A DNA stretch of 36,013 nt from Oscillospiraceae bacterium (GCA_017458065.1 JAFTGD010000040.1:1-36013), one strand, 5' to 3'; counted from the stretch's first letter, positions 1 to 9,667 are shown. Made by a program: numbers and translations. The notes: generated by a model from the sequence alone, not told the origin.

Positions 1-168
1 AGGCTGTTCTGGAATTTCTTTTCCAATACATACTGTCTTCGGAACGTTGTATTTTCTGTCCGGAATATATATTCGCCCAATTTCGTAATAAACATAGGGG
101 GTTTTCTGTATTTTCTTATGTGAGATTCCTTTTTCAGCAGGAATCTTCACCCGACAATTGAGGTACAT
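1..168 (-). CDS. Transposase N-terminus, IS1634-type (runs off window)
   Basis: Reading leftward from an ATG at 166-168 gives 56 codons without a stop up to the window edge. The start is MYLNCRVKIP, followed by a YVYYEIGR stretch and VPKTVCIGK. I recognise this as the usual N-terminus of IS1634/IS4-superfamily transposases of Clostridia; the catalytic DDE part lies outside the window. An AAGGAGG ribosome site ends about eight bases upstream of the ATG (170-181 on the other strand). This copy is therefore set up for translation, and the element may be intact to the left. The start is clear, the family is from memory, and completeness cannot be judged. Confidence 0.72.
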   Translation of the reverse strand, partial: MYLNCRVKIPAEKGISHKKIQKTPYVYYEIGRIYIPDRKYNVPKTVCIGKEIPEQP

Positions 169-181
169 GCAGCGCCTCCTT

Positions 182-234
182 ATTGAGAGTTATTTAACAC
201 TCAATAATTTAGCATATTTCCTCTGAAATTGCAA
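182..234 (-). promoter_or_regulatory. Transposase promoter with palindrome in the leader
   Basis: On the minus strand TTGCAA (229-234), a 17-base spacer and TAAATT (206-211, preceded by TG) form a sigma-A type promoter for the transposase. Between it and the ribosome site is an imperfect 24-base palindrome (182-205) with ATTGAG/CTCAAT and GTTA/TAAC arms. It could be an operator or a leader hairpin limiting transposase expression. The 11-mer ATTGAGAGTTA of its left arm recurs in direct orientation at 299-309. Confidence 0.45.
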
Positions 235-350
235 GAAGAAAAGTAGAAAAACGCCCTGTTTACTTGGATAGTTTGCCAGTGGTGAAGTCATGCAGGCAAT
301 TGAGAGTTAATTTTCTCAGGAGTTAAGACTTAAAAAAGGCTGTATAAATC

Positions 351-379
351 TTGAATGAACGGTTACAAAATGGTAAAAT
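351..379 (+). promoter_or_regulatory. Promoter for the giant surface protein
   Basis: TTGAAT (351-356), a 17-base spacer and TAAAAT (374-379) with an upstream TG give an extended -10 promoter about 110 bases before the ATG at 491. A further TTGACA at 383-388 has no matching -10. The region from 240 to 350 is AT-rich non-coding DNA that probably includes the end of the IS element. I could not fix the IS terminus. Confidence 0.4.
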
Positions 380-490
380 GAATTGACATAATTCCGAAGC
401 CTGAAAAAGGCGGATGATGTCCAATGGAACCAAAAATACTATGATCAATAATTATTGATTGTTAATCGTCTTTACAAGAGGTATTTCAAA

Positions 491-3400
491 ATGAGTGAAT
501 CTCTTCTGAAACGCATTATCAGGAATCACGAGACACAGAACAGGTGGATTGCCCTGGTGCTGTGCCTTTCGATGCTTGTATCGCTGGGGACCTTTGCAAC
601 CCTGCATAAGACGGCGGTGGCCCAGACCTATACGAAGGAGGTCCTGGACTGCCCCTATACGGCGGAAGGAGCAGAGCCTGTCGCTCATACGCACAATGAC
701 GATTGCCGCGACGAGAGCGGCAGTCTGGTCTGCACCCTGCCCGAGCGGGAAGCTCATGTTCACGCAGAGGACTGTTATACCGAAACCCTGACACTGATCT
801 GCGGCAAAGAAGAAAGCGCTGGCCATCAGCATTCCGACGCATGTTATACCGAGCATGCGGTCAATCTCTGCGGTCAGGAAGAGAGCATCGGCCATCAGCA
901 TTCGGATGCCTGCTACACGGAATATACCGTGAATACCTGCGGCCTGGAAGAGAATCCCGGCCACCAGCATTCCGACGCCTGCTATGAAACACGCCGCGAT
1001 CTGATCTGCGGCATGAACGAGGGTGACGGCGCTCATACGCACAGTGATGCCTGCTTTGTGACCGAACGCGAGCTCACCTGCGGCATGGAAGAAGGCGAGG
1101 GAGCCCATACCCATTCTGATAACTGCTATGAGGTCACCCGTGAACTCACCTGCAGCAAGGAAGTGCTGCCCCTCCATGTCCACGATACCAACTGCATCAA
1201 GACGGTGGAGCTGACAAAAGAAGAGGTGGAAGAGAAGCCCCAGGCGACAGAGGATCCTGCTTCCGATGATGAAAATGATGTCCCCGAGAAGCCGGAGAGC
1301 GACCCGGAAGCCGATCTGGAAACAGAGGATGACTGGGCGCGGTTGTTTGAGGCTGTCGATCTCACAGGCAACTGGGCGGAGGATCTGATCACCGTCGCCG
1401 AGACACAGCTTGGCTATTCTGAGAGCAGTCTCAATTTTGAAGCATATCTGAACGACGACCAGGACGGGTACAAGCTCTTTGGCTGGACCCGCTACGGTGC
1501 ATGGTACGGCTACCCCTACGGGGACTGGTGCGCGATGTTCATCTCGTTCTGCCTGCACTATGCGGGGATCTCGGAGGAAGACTTCCCCTATGACAGCGGC
1601 ACCATCAACTGGGCCGATCACCTGGCTCAGCTTGAGATGTATCATGATTCTTACGGATATCTGCCCAAAGCAGGTGACCTCGTCTTCTTCGACTGGGAAG
1701 GGGACCACCGCGCGGATCATGTCGGTATCGTCTATGAAGTAGACGAAGAAAACAACACCATCAGGACCATTGAAGGCAACCGGACGAACAGCGTAGAAAT
1801 ATTCACCTACAATCTGGACTACGGCTATTTTATGGGTTACGGCATTCTGCCGGAAAACCCGGATTATGAACCGATTGAGGAAGTGGCGGAAACCGGCAAA
1901 TCTGCAGAATCTGAGGATACTGACGCCGAAGACCCGGAGGGCGGCGAAACGGCAGATGCGGAACAGACGGAAGAAGACGGCGCGGACACGGAAGAGGCCG
2001 AGCCCGGCATCCCCATGCCTGCCCAGAGCTTTGAACTGACCGCCGGCGGGATCCAGGTATCCGTTGAGGCGGATGAGGGCGCCTTCCCGGAGAACACCCG
2101 GATGTCCGTGACGCCGGTCAACGGCAATATGCTGAAGAATACGGTGGCTGACGCCATTAATGCCGAGGTGCTGGAGGTCCAGGCTGTGGATATCAAGTTC
2201 TACAGCGCCGAAGGCGAAGAGATTGAGCCGCTGATCCCGATCCGCGTGTCGATCATCCCGGTCCGCAGCCAGCATGAAGAGAACAAGGCAAAGGTCGTCC
2301 ACATCGACAAATCCGGCGAAGCGGAGCTGATCGGCCAGGCGGAGGACGCGCAGACGGAGAACGAGAGAGAAGTCGTCTTTGATGCCGACAGCTTCTCCAT
2401 CTATGCGATTGTGTATGCCGTGGATATCTATTTCAGAAGCTACACCGGCGAGACTTTTAAGATCAGCATGTCCTACAATGAAGATGCCGGGATACCGGAA
2501 GACGCGGAACTGGCCGTGACTGAGATCCTGGAGGAGAACGAGGATTACGGAGATCTCCTTGCCCAGACCGAGGGGATGGTAGATGAAAAGAAGCAGATCC
2601 GTTATGTCCGCTTCTTCGACATCAGCATTTTGTCCGGTGGCGAAGAGGTGCAGCCTGCCGCGCCTGTTTCGGTAAAAATCGAGCTGGCGGAGCTGCCGCA
2701 GGAGACCGAAAACACCGACGGACAGGTGATCCACTTCGGCACCGAGCCGGAAATGCTGGACGCCAGCATGGATGGAGAAGAAATCAGCTTCGAGGCGGAG
2801 AGCTTCTCTGTCTATGCGCTTGTCTATACCGTGGACTTTGAGTACGAAGTGGACGGACAAATGTACTGTTTTTCGCTCCCTGGAGGCGAAAAAAATGCAT
2901 TATCAGACCTGATAGAAGCGCTGGGTATACTTGGTGATACATACAGCGGAGAAAAAGCGGCGTTTGATAGCGTTGAAGAATTCCTTAAAGAAGTGGCGAA
3001 TGTAGAGTTCTCGGATGAGAGCTTGGTTAAAGTTACCCAAAATGAGGAAGATAACGACTGGACGCTGGAGAGCTTGCAACCGTTCAGCACAGAGGAGAGT
3101 CTGACCATCACCATGAAGAATGGGGATGTGGTCACGGTGAAGGTGACGGATGCACAGGAGATTGAAGATGCTGAAAAGAACACTATTGATCCCAACAAGA
3201 GCTATCTGATTTGCTATGAGGTGAAAGGGGTTTATTACCTCCTCAAGAACGACGGTACTGTAGACAGCGCCTATCATCCGAATTTCGAGGGGGACACTGA
3301 TTCGGAGCATGATTTTGAGCACCTGAATAGCACCTATGCATGGACTTTCAGCCATATCTTCAAAGAACAGGATGTAGAGGAGCATCTCGACAAGAACTAC

Positions 3401-6400
3401 TATCTGATTCGTCCCATCGACAATAAGTCCAGAACAATCACCCTGAACAACGCGGATGAAGCGCTTGTACAGCAGGGTAACAACAATGTCGCTGTGATTC
3501 AGACCGACGGTGGCTTCATTCTGGAGGGCTACCACAATGTTGGGACAGCAGATGCTCCCCGGTATATCCATCTTGGCTTTGATGGCAGCACTTTTGCTGG
3601 TGTAGACGGGGATGGCGTGACAGTTCACATCTATGAGATGGACAGTCTGCCCACCTATGATTACACGGTGCGCTCTGACGATGAAATCAGGGGCACGGTC
3701 ACAGTTTCGGGCGGAACCTTGCAAAATGTAATAGATAACGGCATCGTGGTGGCACACTATTATGACGCGACTTCCACGACCGACAAAAAGAACGCCGGAA
3801 CGATCACGGCGACGCCTGTGAACCACAGGGATACCAGCGGCAGAAACAAGTGGGAATTTGACCACTGGGAACTGAACGGCCTGCCGCTGGATCGTGAGCA
3901 GTATCCGGCGACGATCCAGGTGGAGACCCTGCCCATTCCCCATAACGGCAGCAATCTTGTCGCCTATTTCAGACAGAATCCGGAATATGTGGTTCCTAAT
4001 AATGAAAAGGAGCCCTCGTCTGTTGAAGATATGACCGATTGGCTGGAGGGATTGCAAAGCCGTAATATTCCGCTTGATAACTCTGCTACGACGAAGACGG
4101 CTGAGGTCTATGATTACCAGAACCGTATTTACGGAGTAGATTTCACATCCAAGGCAAACTTTGAGACCTTTGCCGGCAATCTCGACATGGCCTTCTGCCT
4201 GGATGTGTCGAACTCCATGTATTTCCCGTCTGCACTGGTTGAGACCACTACATCTGATTATGATGGTGGAAATACCAATATACCCATTTATCAGATCAAC
4301 AGCAGCGGATCGTGGGGGAGCAACAAAAATTGGCTTGACACGAGCAGGGGCTGGAACAACCCATATTATCTGATCGCAGACGCGTCCGGCACGGCGACTG
4401 TTTTCAAGATTTATTATCAAGGGGGAAATTGGAAAGCTCAGGATGCATCCAGAACGACGGAAAGTGATAAATCATTTGTTATTGGCGAAGATTTCAAAAC
4501 GAATTGGACTGCAACTCAGTATAATGATGGAAGCAATAGAAATCATCCATTTACTGCCGGAGATAACGACAATACAACCTATACTATTTATGATGCTGGC
4601 GATAACGGCAATAACAGATTCGTATATCTGAATCAAAGTTTGAGTGGCAGTTCAACAGATTTGAATACGATTTCCGGATTGTTGGCTGTTGCAGGTGATG
4701 CAAGCCCGGGTGTGAGAATTGCCTACAATACGTTTAACAAAGACTTGGGCACAGCCGCGGGCTCGCGGCAGGATTTTCAACCAGCATCATCCGGATTAAC
4801 AGTAAATCTCAACTATGCCGCCGGTGGCGGCACCCGTCCGGATCAGGCGTTTAACGACGCGCAGAGCTTTTCCTGGTCAGCCGATTATACAGTAGAAAAC
4901 GGAGAGCTCACAGCAACTGATCGCTATGTTATTCTGGTGACCGATGGCGCACCGCAAGGTGTCAGAGAGGGGGAGAGTTCGTCGGTCGACATAGATGGTG
5001 CTGTCAGAACTGCTGCGAAGAATCTAAAGAACAACAGCCATGTCAAGATGATCACGGTTGGCTTGAGCATGGAGAATGTCACATCCGGCAAGCAGTTGCT
5101 TTACGATCTGGCGGATTTTGACAGCAAGGGCAACAAGATGTTCTATATGGCGGAAAGCGGCAGCGACCTGCAAAACATCTTCCGGCAGATTACAAAGGTT
5201 CTCATGGAAGACACCGTGGTGTTGGGTGACATTACGGACACGGTGGGCGAAGGATTCTATCTGGTGAACAAAGCGACCGGGCTGCCTCTTGCGCCCGGGG
5301 ACACGATCGACATCGAGGGCAACCTGACGACGGACGAAACCAAAGTGGCCGGCGTCGTGCAAGATGACGGCAGGACCGTCGTGTGGACGAATCAGTCCAT
5401 CGACTCGGTAGCCGGCTGGCACGGGACCGTCTATGTCAAGGCGCAGGAAGAGCTGCTGGGCGGCAACGCCATGAACACGAACGACGGAGAGGCGACGATT
5501 GTCGCGAAGAAGTATCGCGTGGGCGGAAAAGATGTTGAGTTTGACACGACGCTTGTGCGCGACACGCTGAACCTCACCGCGGAACTGCCCTCTCCGAAGG
5601 TCAACGTCAACGAGCTGACCTTCTTTAACAACGAAACGGAGTGGACCGTGTATCTCGGTACGGAGGTCGACCCGAAACAGCAGCTCAAGGCGCTCTACGA
5701 CAGCCTTGAGGTCGAAGAGGTCGTGAATAAAGACAGGAGTCTGCACTTCTCCATCAACCCGAACAGCATCGAAGAGCGCTGGAACGACGCCTCCGGCACG
5801 GCCCAGACCTTCTCGCTGCCCGGCCTGATCGAGACCCTGATCCGTCAGGATACGGAGAAAGCAGCGCGCTACTTCAATGGCAGCGAACTCAACTGGGATG
5901 TTTTCCTTGAGGATATTTTAGGCGACGGCATCCTCCTGCCCTACCACGAGTTTGGCCTGACGGACGGCAGCAACATCAGGATCACGCTGGAAAAGACGAT
6001 CGTTGCGGGCGAAGAGCAAGACCTTATCAACCGTTCGCCCCACGCGACCACGGTCACGGGGGACGCGGTGGAGAAGTACACCCTCCGGGTCGCATACGAG
6101 CCGGATTACACCGTCACGCCCGTCGGTCAGGGCGGCCAGAGCACCGAGGACTTCCATACCGGTACCTTTGGCTCCATGTATCAGGCCCACGCGACTGGCC
6201 GTGAGAGCAGCACGAACGAGCACGTTATCAACGTGTACAACGTCCCCCTGGATGTGTATAAGGTGGACGACAGCAACCATCCGCTGTCCGGCGCAACATT
6301 CAAGCTGTACAGGGAAGACGCGGACAACGGCGTCGCAGTTGCCGGCCTGGACAGCACGAAAAAGTATGTTGAAGTGGCGACGGCGACCTCTGGCGCCGAT

Positions 6401-8965
6401 GGTGTTGCCCGCCTGAAACATGACGGCAAGGACTTCGGCCTGGTGCTGGGCGAGAAGTATTATCTGATCGAGACCCAGGCACCTGCAAACTACACCAAGG
6501 TCAGCACGGTGTGGGAGGTCGAGGTACAGACGGAGATCGGCAAGTTTACCGATCTGGACGGCGAGGTCCTTTACAGCACGATCACGCCCGATCCCTCCGC
6601 TACGCCGCCTGTCGTTGTGGGCAACGGCGTCACCAGCGATATGTACCCGTTCAACTGGGATCAGGGCGCAAGGATCATGCTGGACGGGAAGGACCCTGTG
6701 CTTGTCATCGCGAAGGGCGAGGAAGAAGGTACCACGGTACAGATCACGAACGGCTCCTTTGTGTCGCACAAAAAGGTGATCTCCTTCCGGCACACGGTGC
6801 TCAACCTGATTGGCGGTAAAGTCAATCTTACTGTCAATAAGGAGTGGGAGGACAATAACGACCCGAACCGGCCTGCGTCTGTCGAAGTAACTCTCTATCG
6901 CGTCAGCGAGAAAGATCATGTCTGGGGCGAGGGAGTCGTCGTACCCTCCACCTGCACGGCAGAAGGCGTGAAAGAATATACCTGCTCTGTCTGCGGAGAG
7001 AAGGATACCCATGTAATCAGCGCGGCAGGGCACACCCCTGGAACGTCGCACCGCGAGCATGAAGTTGTTGCCACCTGCACCACCCCTGGCAGTTATGATA
7101 CCGTCGTGCGCTGCACGGTGTGCAACGCGATTATTTCATCGGAGCATACGGATGTAGAAGCGTTGGGACACGTGGAAGGCGAAGCGGCGGATGAGGTTCT
7201 CAGAGAGTATGTGGAAGGCCACTGTTACGATACTGTTGTCCGTTGCACAAGGTGCGGGGAAGTCTTGTCAAGTGTGTCCCATGATCATACTTGGGGTGAA
7301 TGGCAGGTCACGACGCCTGCGCAGCCGGGTGTGGCTGGCGAGGAAACTCGAACCTGCGATCATGGGCATGTGCAGACACAGGAGATTCCGGCGCTACCGA
7401 ATGAACATACGGTGACGATCACTTTCTACTATGTGAATAATCAAGGAACGCAAGGCACTTACATTACTCAAAGAAGTGGTACCGGCGCAGGGGATATGAC
7501 TATTCAGTGGAACTGGGATCAGTGGACAACGCCGAAGACTATAACTATAGATGGTTTAGGAACAAGCACATTTACTTCTACGTCGAACAATAATAATCTT
7601 GGTGCCTTGCAAACACTGAAAATCCAAAATATAACAACAGATTTGACCCTGAACCTATTAATTTGGAATGGTGGTTGGTCTGGAACGAGTAATGAATTAA
7701 TCTATCAGCCTATGTTTGTGGGAAACCAGAACAGTACCGGTTCAACGTCACGCTCTCTGATGCATGCGCCAAGTGCCAGATCGCTGCTGGGCACCGATCC
7801 TGAACCTCAGGGCAGTGAAACTACCGAGACCGATCCCGTCAAGGCGTATCTTAACGGCATAAGCGGAAAAGACGATGCAAGTTGCAAGAACGGCGAAAAT
7901 CACATCTACAAGGAGTTGGTAGGAACCTACACGATCTCGGGCCCCGACTGGTCGCAGAATCTCCCCGACCTGCCCCAGTACAACGAATACGGCAAGCCGT
8001 ATACCTACTATGTGGTGGAAACGCCGGTTGATGGGTACGAAACTTCTTATACCGGGCAGGACAATGGTACAACTGGCGGTGCCGTTGAAATTAAAAATAC
8101 CCTGAAGACGGTGGAACTGACCGTTAACAAAACTTGGGCCTTCGAGACTCCATCCAGAGTGACAAGCATCGGCGACTGGCCTCAGGGTGCCGAGGTTCAT
8201 GTGGTGGTGTACAGCAAAATCGGTGACAATGATCCGACAGCCACAACGAATGAGGTCGATCTCACTGCGGATCTGCAAACGTATACATTTACCGGATTGC
8301 CGATGTATGACACGGACGGTGTGACGGAGATCGTATACAGCATTGTTGAAGCCGGTGTGACCGGAGTTGACGGCTCAATCTTCACCACCGACATCACAGG
8401 TGACGCAGAAGACGGGTATACCATCACGAATACGGAAAAGCCCAACACCAAGGAGTTCTCCTTCACAAAGATCTGGCGTGTTGCCGTTGGGGAGGCGAGG
8501 CTCCCCTGGCCGGCGGGCCAGTCGATCACGGTGACCATCAAGCAGAACAGCGCGAAATACGCGACATATACCATCGAGGACACCGACCTTACCGTGGGCA
8601 CGGAAATCAGCGCGCAGAACGATACTGCGGGAGAAAAGAGCAAGCTGGTCGTCACCGCGGCGGATGCCGCCACCGGCTATGTCTTTAGCCTGACCGGCCT
8701 CCCCTATGGCGACACGGAGCCCGGTTATACCTACACGGTATCGGAGGAGACCGTCAGCGAGTACCAGAGCCCCAAGTATTTCGTGGGTGCGGAACGGCAG
8801 TATGGCGCGGAACAGATCGGGGACGGAGGGACCATCTGCAACGATCAGATCGGCTATACCCTCCCCGCGACCGGCGGCCCCGGCACACGGCTCTTCACGA
8901 TCCTTGGCAGCATCCTGATCCTCGGAGCGGGAGCGCTGCTGTGGAGGAGAAGGAGATTGGTGTGA
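491..8965 (+). CDS. Giant LPXTG-anchored surface protein (CHAP, VWA, CNA-B-like modules)
   Basis: A 2824-residue secreted cell-wall protein. I chose the ATG at 491 because AAGAGG lies nine bases upstream; a TTG at 455 is the longer alternative. Order of parts: signal peptide (about 15-48); seven full and one partial His/Cys repeats (66-235; HxHxxxC...C); acidic linker; CHAP domain (about 285-455) with C347, H410 and E428/N430 as likely catalytic residues; a second acidic linker; two beta modules ending SFSIYAIVY and SFSVYALVY (about 510-780); a low-similarity region; VWA domain with D1238-x-S1240-x-S1242, T1448 and D1485 as the MIDAS site; CNA-B/SpaA-like modules near 1918, 2111, 2541 and 2656; CxxC repeats (2147-2304); LPATG at 2791-2795, membrane helix and RRRR tail. 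The CHAP domain suggests cell-wall hydrolysis, VWA and CNA-B suggest adhesion. Sortase attachment follows from the C-terminus. Ligand and host role are unknown. Parts of the VWA and C-terminal regions look AT-richer than the rest. Confidence 0.9.
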   Translation: MSESLLKRIIRNHETQNRWIALVLCLSMLVSLGTFATLHKTAVAQTYTKEVLDCPYTAEGAEPVAHTHNDDCRDESGSLVCTLPEREAHVHAEDCYTETLTLICGKEESAGHQHSDACYTEHAVNLCGQEESIGHQHSDACYTEYTVNTCGLEENPGHQHSDACYETRRDLICGMNEGDGAHTHSDACFVTERELTCGMEEGEGAHTHSDNCYEVTRELTCSKEVLPLHVHDTNCIKTVELTKEEVEEKPQATEDPASDDENDVPEKPESDPEADLETEDDWARLFEAVDLTGNWAEDLITVAETQLGYSESSLNFEAYLNDDQDGYKLFGWTRYGAWYGYPYGDWCAMFISFCLHYAGISEEDFPYDSGTINWADHLAQLEMYHDSYGYLPKAGDLVFFDWEGDHRADHVGIVYEVDEENNTIRTIEGNRTNSVEIFTYNLDYGYFMGYGILPENPDYEPIEEVAETGKSAESEDTDAEDPEGGETADAEQTEEDGADTEEAEPGIPMPAQSFELTAGGIQVSVEADEGAFPENTRMSVTPVNGNMLKNTVADAINAEVLEVQAVDIKFYSAEGEEIEPLIPIRVSIIPVRSQHEENKAKVVHIDKSGEAELIGQAEDAQTENEREVVFDADSFSIYAIVYAVDIYFRSYTGETFKISMSYNEDAGIPEDAELAVTEILEENEDYGDLLAQTEGMVDEKKQIRYVRFFDISILSGGEEVQPAAPVSVKIELAELPQETENTDGQVIHFGTEPEMLDASMDGEEISFEAESFSVYALVYTVDFEYEVDGQMYCFSLPGGEKNALSDLIEALGILGDTYSGEKAAFDSVEEFLKEVANVEFSDESLVKVTQNEEDNDWTLESLQPFSTEESLTITMKNGDVVTVKVTDAQEIEDAEKNTIDPNKSYLICYEVKGVYYLLKNDGTVDSAYHPNFEGDTDSEHDFEHLNSTYAWTFSHIFKEQDVEEHLDKNYYLIRPIDNKSRTITLNNADEALVQQGNNNVAVIQTDGGFILEGYHNVGTADAPRYIHLGFDGSTFAGVDGDGVTVHIYEMDSLPTYDYTVRSDDEIRGTVTVSGGTLQNVIDNGIVVAHYYDATSTTDKKNAGTITATPVNHRDTSGRNKWEFDHWELNGLPLDREQYPATIQVETLPIPHNGSNLVAYFRQNPEYVVPNNEKEPSSVEDMTDWLEGLQSRNIPLDNSATTKTAEVYDYQNRIYGVDFTSKANFETFAGNLDMAFCLDVSNSMYFPSALVETTTSDYDGGNTNIPIYQINSSGSWGSNKNWLDTSRGWNNPYYLIADASGTATVFKIYYQGGNWKAQDASRTTESDKSFVIGEDFKTNWTATQYNDGSNRNHPFTAGDNDNTTYTIYDAGDNGNNRFVYLNQSLSGSSTDLNTISGLLAVAGDASPGVRIAYNTFNKDLGTAAGSRQDFQPASSGLTVNLNYAAGGGTRPDQAFNDAQSFSWSADYTVENGELTATDRYVILVTDGAPQGVREGESSSVDIDGAVRTAAKNLKNNSHVKMITVGLSMENVTSGKQLLYDLADFDSKGNKMFYMAESGSDLQNIFRQITKVLMEDTVVLGDITDTVGEGFYLVNKATGLPLAPGDTIDIEGNLTTDETKVAGVVQDDGRTVVWTNQSIDSVAGWHGTVYVKAQEELLGGNAMNTNDGEATIVAKKYRVGGKDVEFDTTLVRDTLNLTAELPSPKVNVNELTFFNNETEWTVYLGTEVDPKQQLKALYDSLEVEEVVNKDRSLHFSINPNSIEERWNDASGTAQTFSLPGLIETLIRQDTEKAARYFNGSELNWDVFLEDILGDGILLPYHEFGLTDGSNIRITLEKTIVAGEEQDLINRSPHATTVTGDAVEKYTLRVAYEPDYTVTPVGQGGQSTEDFHTGTFGSMYQAHATGRESSTNEHVINVYNVPLDVYKVDDSNHPLSGATFKLYREDADNGVAVAGLDSTKKYVEVATATSGADGVARLKHDGKDFGLVLGEKYYLIETQAPANYTKVSTVWEVEVQTEIGKFTDLDGEVLYSTITPDPSATPPVVVGNGVTSDMYPFNWDQGARIMLDGKDPVLVIAKGEEEGTTVQITNGSFVSHKKVISFRHTVLNLIGGKVNLTVNKEWEDNNDPNRPASVEVTLYRVSEKDHVWGEGVVVPSTCTAEGVKEYTCSVCGEKDTHVISAAGHTPGTSHREHEVVATCTTPGSYDTVVRCTVCNAIISSEHTDVEALGHVEGEAADEVLREYVEGHCYDTVVRCTRCGEVLSSVSHDHTWGEWQVTTPAQPGVAGEETRTCDHGHVQTQEIPALPNEHTVTITFYYVNNQGTQGTYITQRSGTGAGDMTIQWNWDQWTTPKTITIDGLGTSTFTSTSNNNNLGALQTLKIQNITTDLTLNLLIWNGGWSGTSNELIYQPMFVGNQNSTGSTSRSLMHAPSARSLLGTDPEPQGSETTETDPVKAYLNGISGKDDASCKNGENHIYKELVGTYTISGPDWSQNLPDLPQYNEYGKPYTYYVVETPVDGYETSYTGQDNGTTGGAVEIKNTLKTVELTVNKTWAFETPSRVTSIGDWPQGAEVHVVVYSKIGDNDPTATTNEVDLTADLQTYTFTGLPMYDTDGVTEIVYSIVEAGVTGVDGSIFTTDITGDAEDGYTITNTEKPNTKEFSFTKIWRVAVGEARLPWPAGQSITVTIKQNSAKYATYTIEDTDLTVGTEISAQNDTAGEKSKLVVTAADAATGYVFSLTGLPYGDTEPGYTYTVSEETVSEYQSPKYFVGAERQYGAEQIGDGGTICNDQIGYTLPATGGPGTRLFTILGSILILGAGALLWRRRRLV

Positions 8966-9065
8966 GCCAGCGCTTGCATGGGGCGGAAAGCAGGTTGTTA
9001 CCTGGCAAGGTTGAGAGCTGTATTACCTGCGAGCTGGTTATACGACAATAGCAAAATGAAAACGG

Positions 9066-9115
9066 AAATCACAGACTGTGACAGAGCAGAAACGCTCCTG
9101 ATCAGTCTGTGATTT
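9066..9115 (+). terminator. Terminator-like hairpin after the surface protein gene
   Basis: A perfect 13-bp stem (9066-9078 with 9103-9115, AAATCACAGACTG) encloses a 24-base loop that itself holds a GAGC/GCTC mini-stem. The downstream T-tract is weak (TTTCTT). It lies 100 bases after the stop codon and five bases before the IS66 end. Bases 8966-9065 show nothing else. Confidence 0.6.
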
Positions 9116-9119
9116 CTTC

Positions 9120-9530
9120 GTAAGCGCTAAATAAGAACACGCCTACCAAAAGCGGAGCAAATATGAGATACTCTCCCAAAGACTTGAAAAACTGCAGGTG
9201 AGTTTTTCGAGGAAAAAGGAGAGGATGAAATACAATGGTGGATGTATTGGCAGTACGGGATGAGTATCGGCTTCAGAATTGGGCACAGATTATCCGTGAG
9301 CGGCAAGAGAGCGGTCTGACGAACAAGGAATTTTGTGCCCAGCGAGGGATTTCCGAGAAGAAATATTATTACTGGCTGCGAAAGGTGCGCGAGGCAGCAA
9401 CAGAAGCGGCAGAGCCGCAATTGGTGCGCCTTGATGAGAACAGCAGTGCAGGGAATGGTCGGAGGATCGAGATCCGGTATAGGGAGGCAGAGCTAAAGCT
9501 GCCAGAGGATGTAGACCTGAAAGCAGTAAT
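9120..9530 (+). mobile_element. IS66-family remnant (left end plus tnpA part)
   Basis: The sequence GTAAGCGCTAAATAAG at 9120 matches the terminal repeat typical of IS66-family elements, whose ends start GTAAGCG. A tnpA gene follows about 115 bases further in. The usual tnpB and the large tnpC transposase are absent, and similarity to tnpA seems to stop around 9525-9530. I read this as a left-end fragment left by a deletion or later insertion. No right terminal repeat was found. Confidence 0.65.
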
Positions 9531-9591
9531 GTACACAATCATGCCGCTTAAAATAATGATCATATTTGTGCAGATTATGAAGCAGAAATGA
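9235..9591 (+). CDS. tnpA: IS66 accessory protein TnpA, altered C-terminus
   Basis: A 118-residue frame with AGGAGAGGA nine bases before the ATG. Residues 1 to about 98 carry the IS66 TnpA (OrfA) pattern: a helix-turn-helix region with LTNKEFCAQRGISEKKYYYW and then AELKLPEDVDLKAV. In normal copies this is followed by a short helix and a stop. Here the last 20 residues (MYTIMPLKIMIIFVQ and on) look unrelated, so the true end has probably been replaced at a deletion junction. TnpA helps transposition of complete IS66 elements; alone it should not mobilise anything. It is best treated as a remnant. Confidence 0.75.
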   Translation: MVDVLAVRDEYRLQNWAQIIRERQESGLTNKEFCAQRGISEKKYYYWLRKVREAATEAAEPQLVRLDENSSAGNGRRIEIRYREAELKLPEDVDLKAVMYTIMPLKIMIIFVQIMKQK

Positions 9592-9667
9592 CTTGGCTCC
9601 TGGCCCGCCTGACGGTAATATGCTTACTACCGAAAGGGAAAAACCAACACACAGGAGGAACAAGACC

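Noticed and set aside
383-388. A second TTGACA before the surface protein
   Set aside because: No -10 box at 16-18 bases downstream.
686-1195. Zinc-finger DNA-binding domain in the His/Cys repeats
   Set aside because: The protein has a signal peptide and a sortase anchor, so it is outside the cell.
452-2860. An 802-codon open frame on the minus strand opposite the surface protein gene
   Set aside because: It mirrors the codon pattern of the plus-strand gene, has no ribosome site and no recognisable domain. The same holds for 2903-4420 and 5918-7060.
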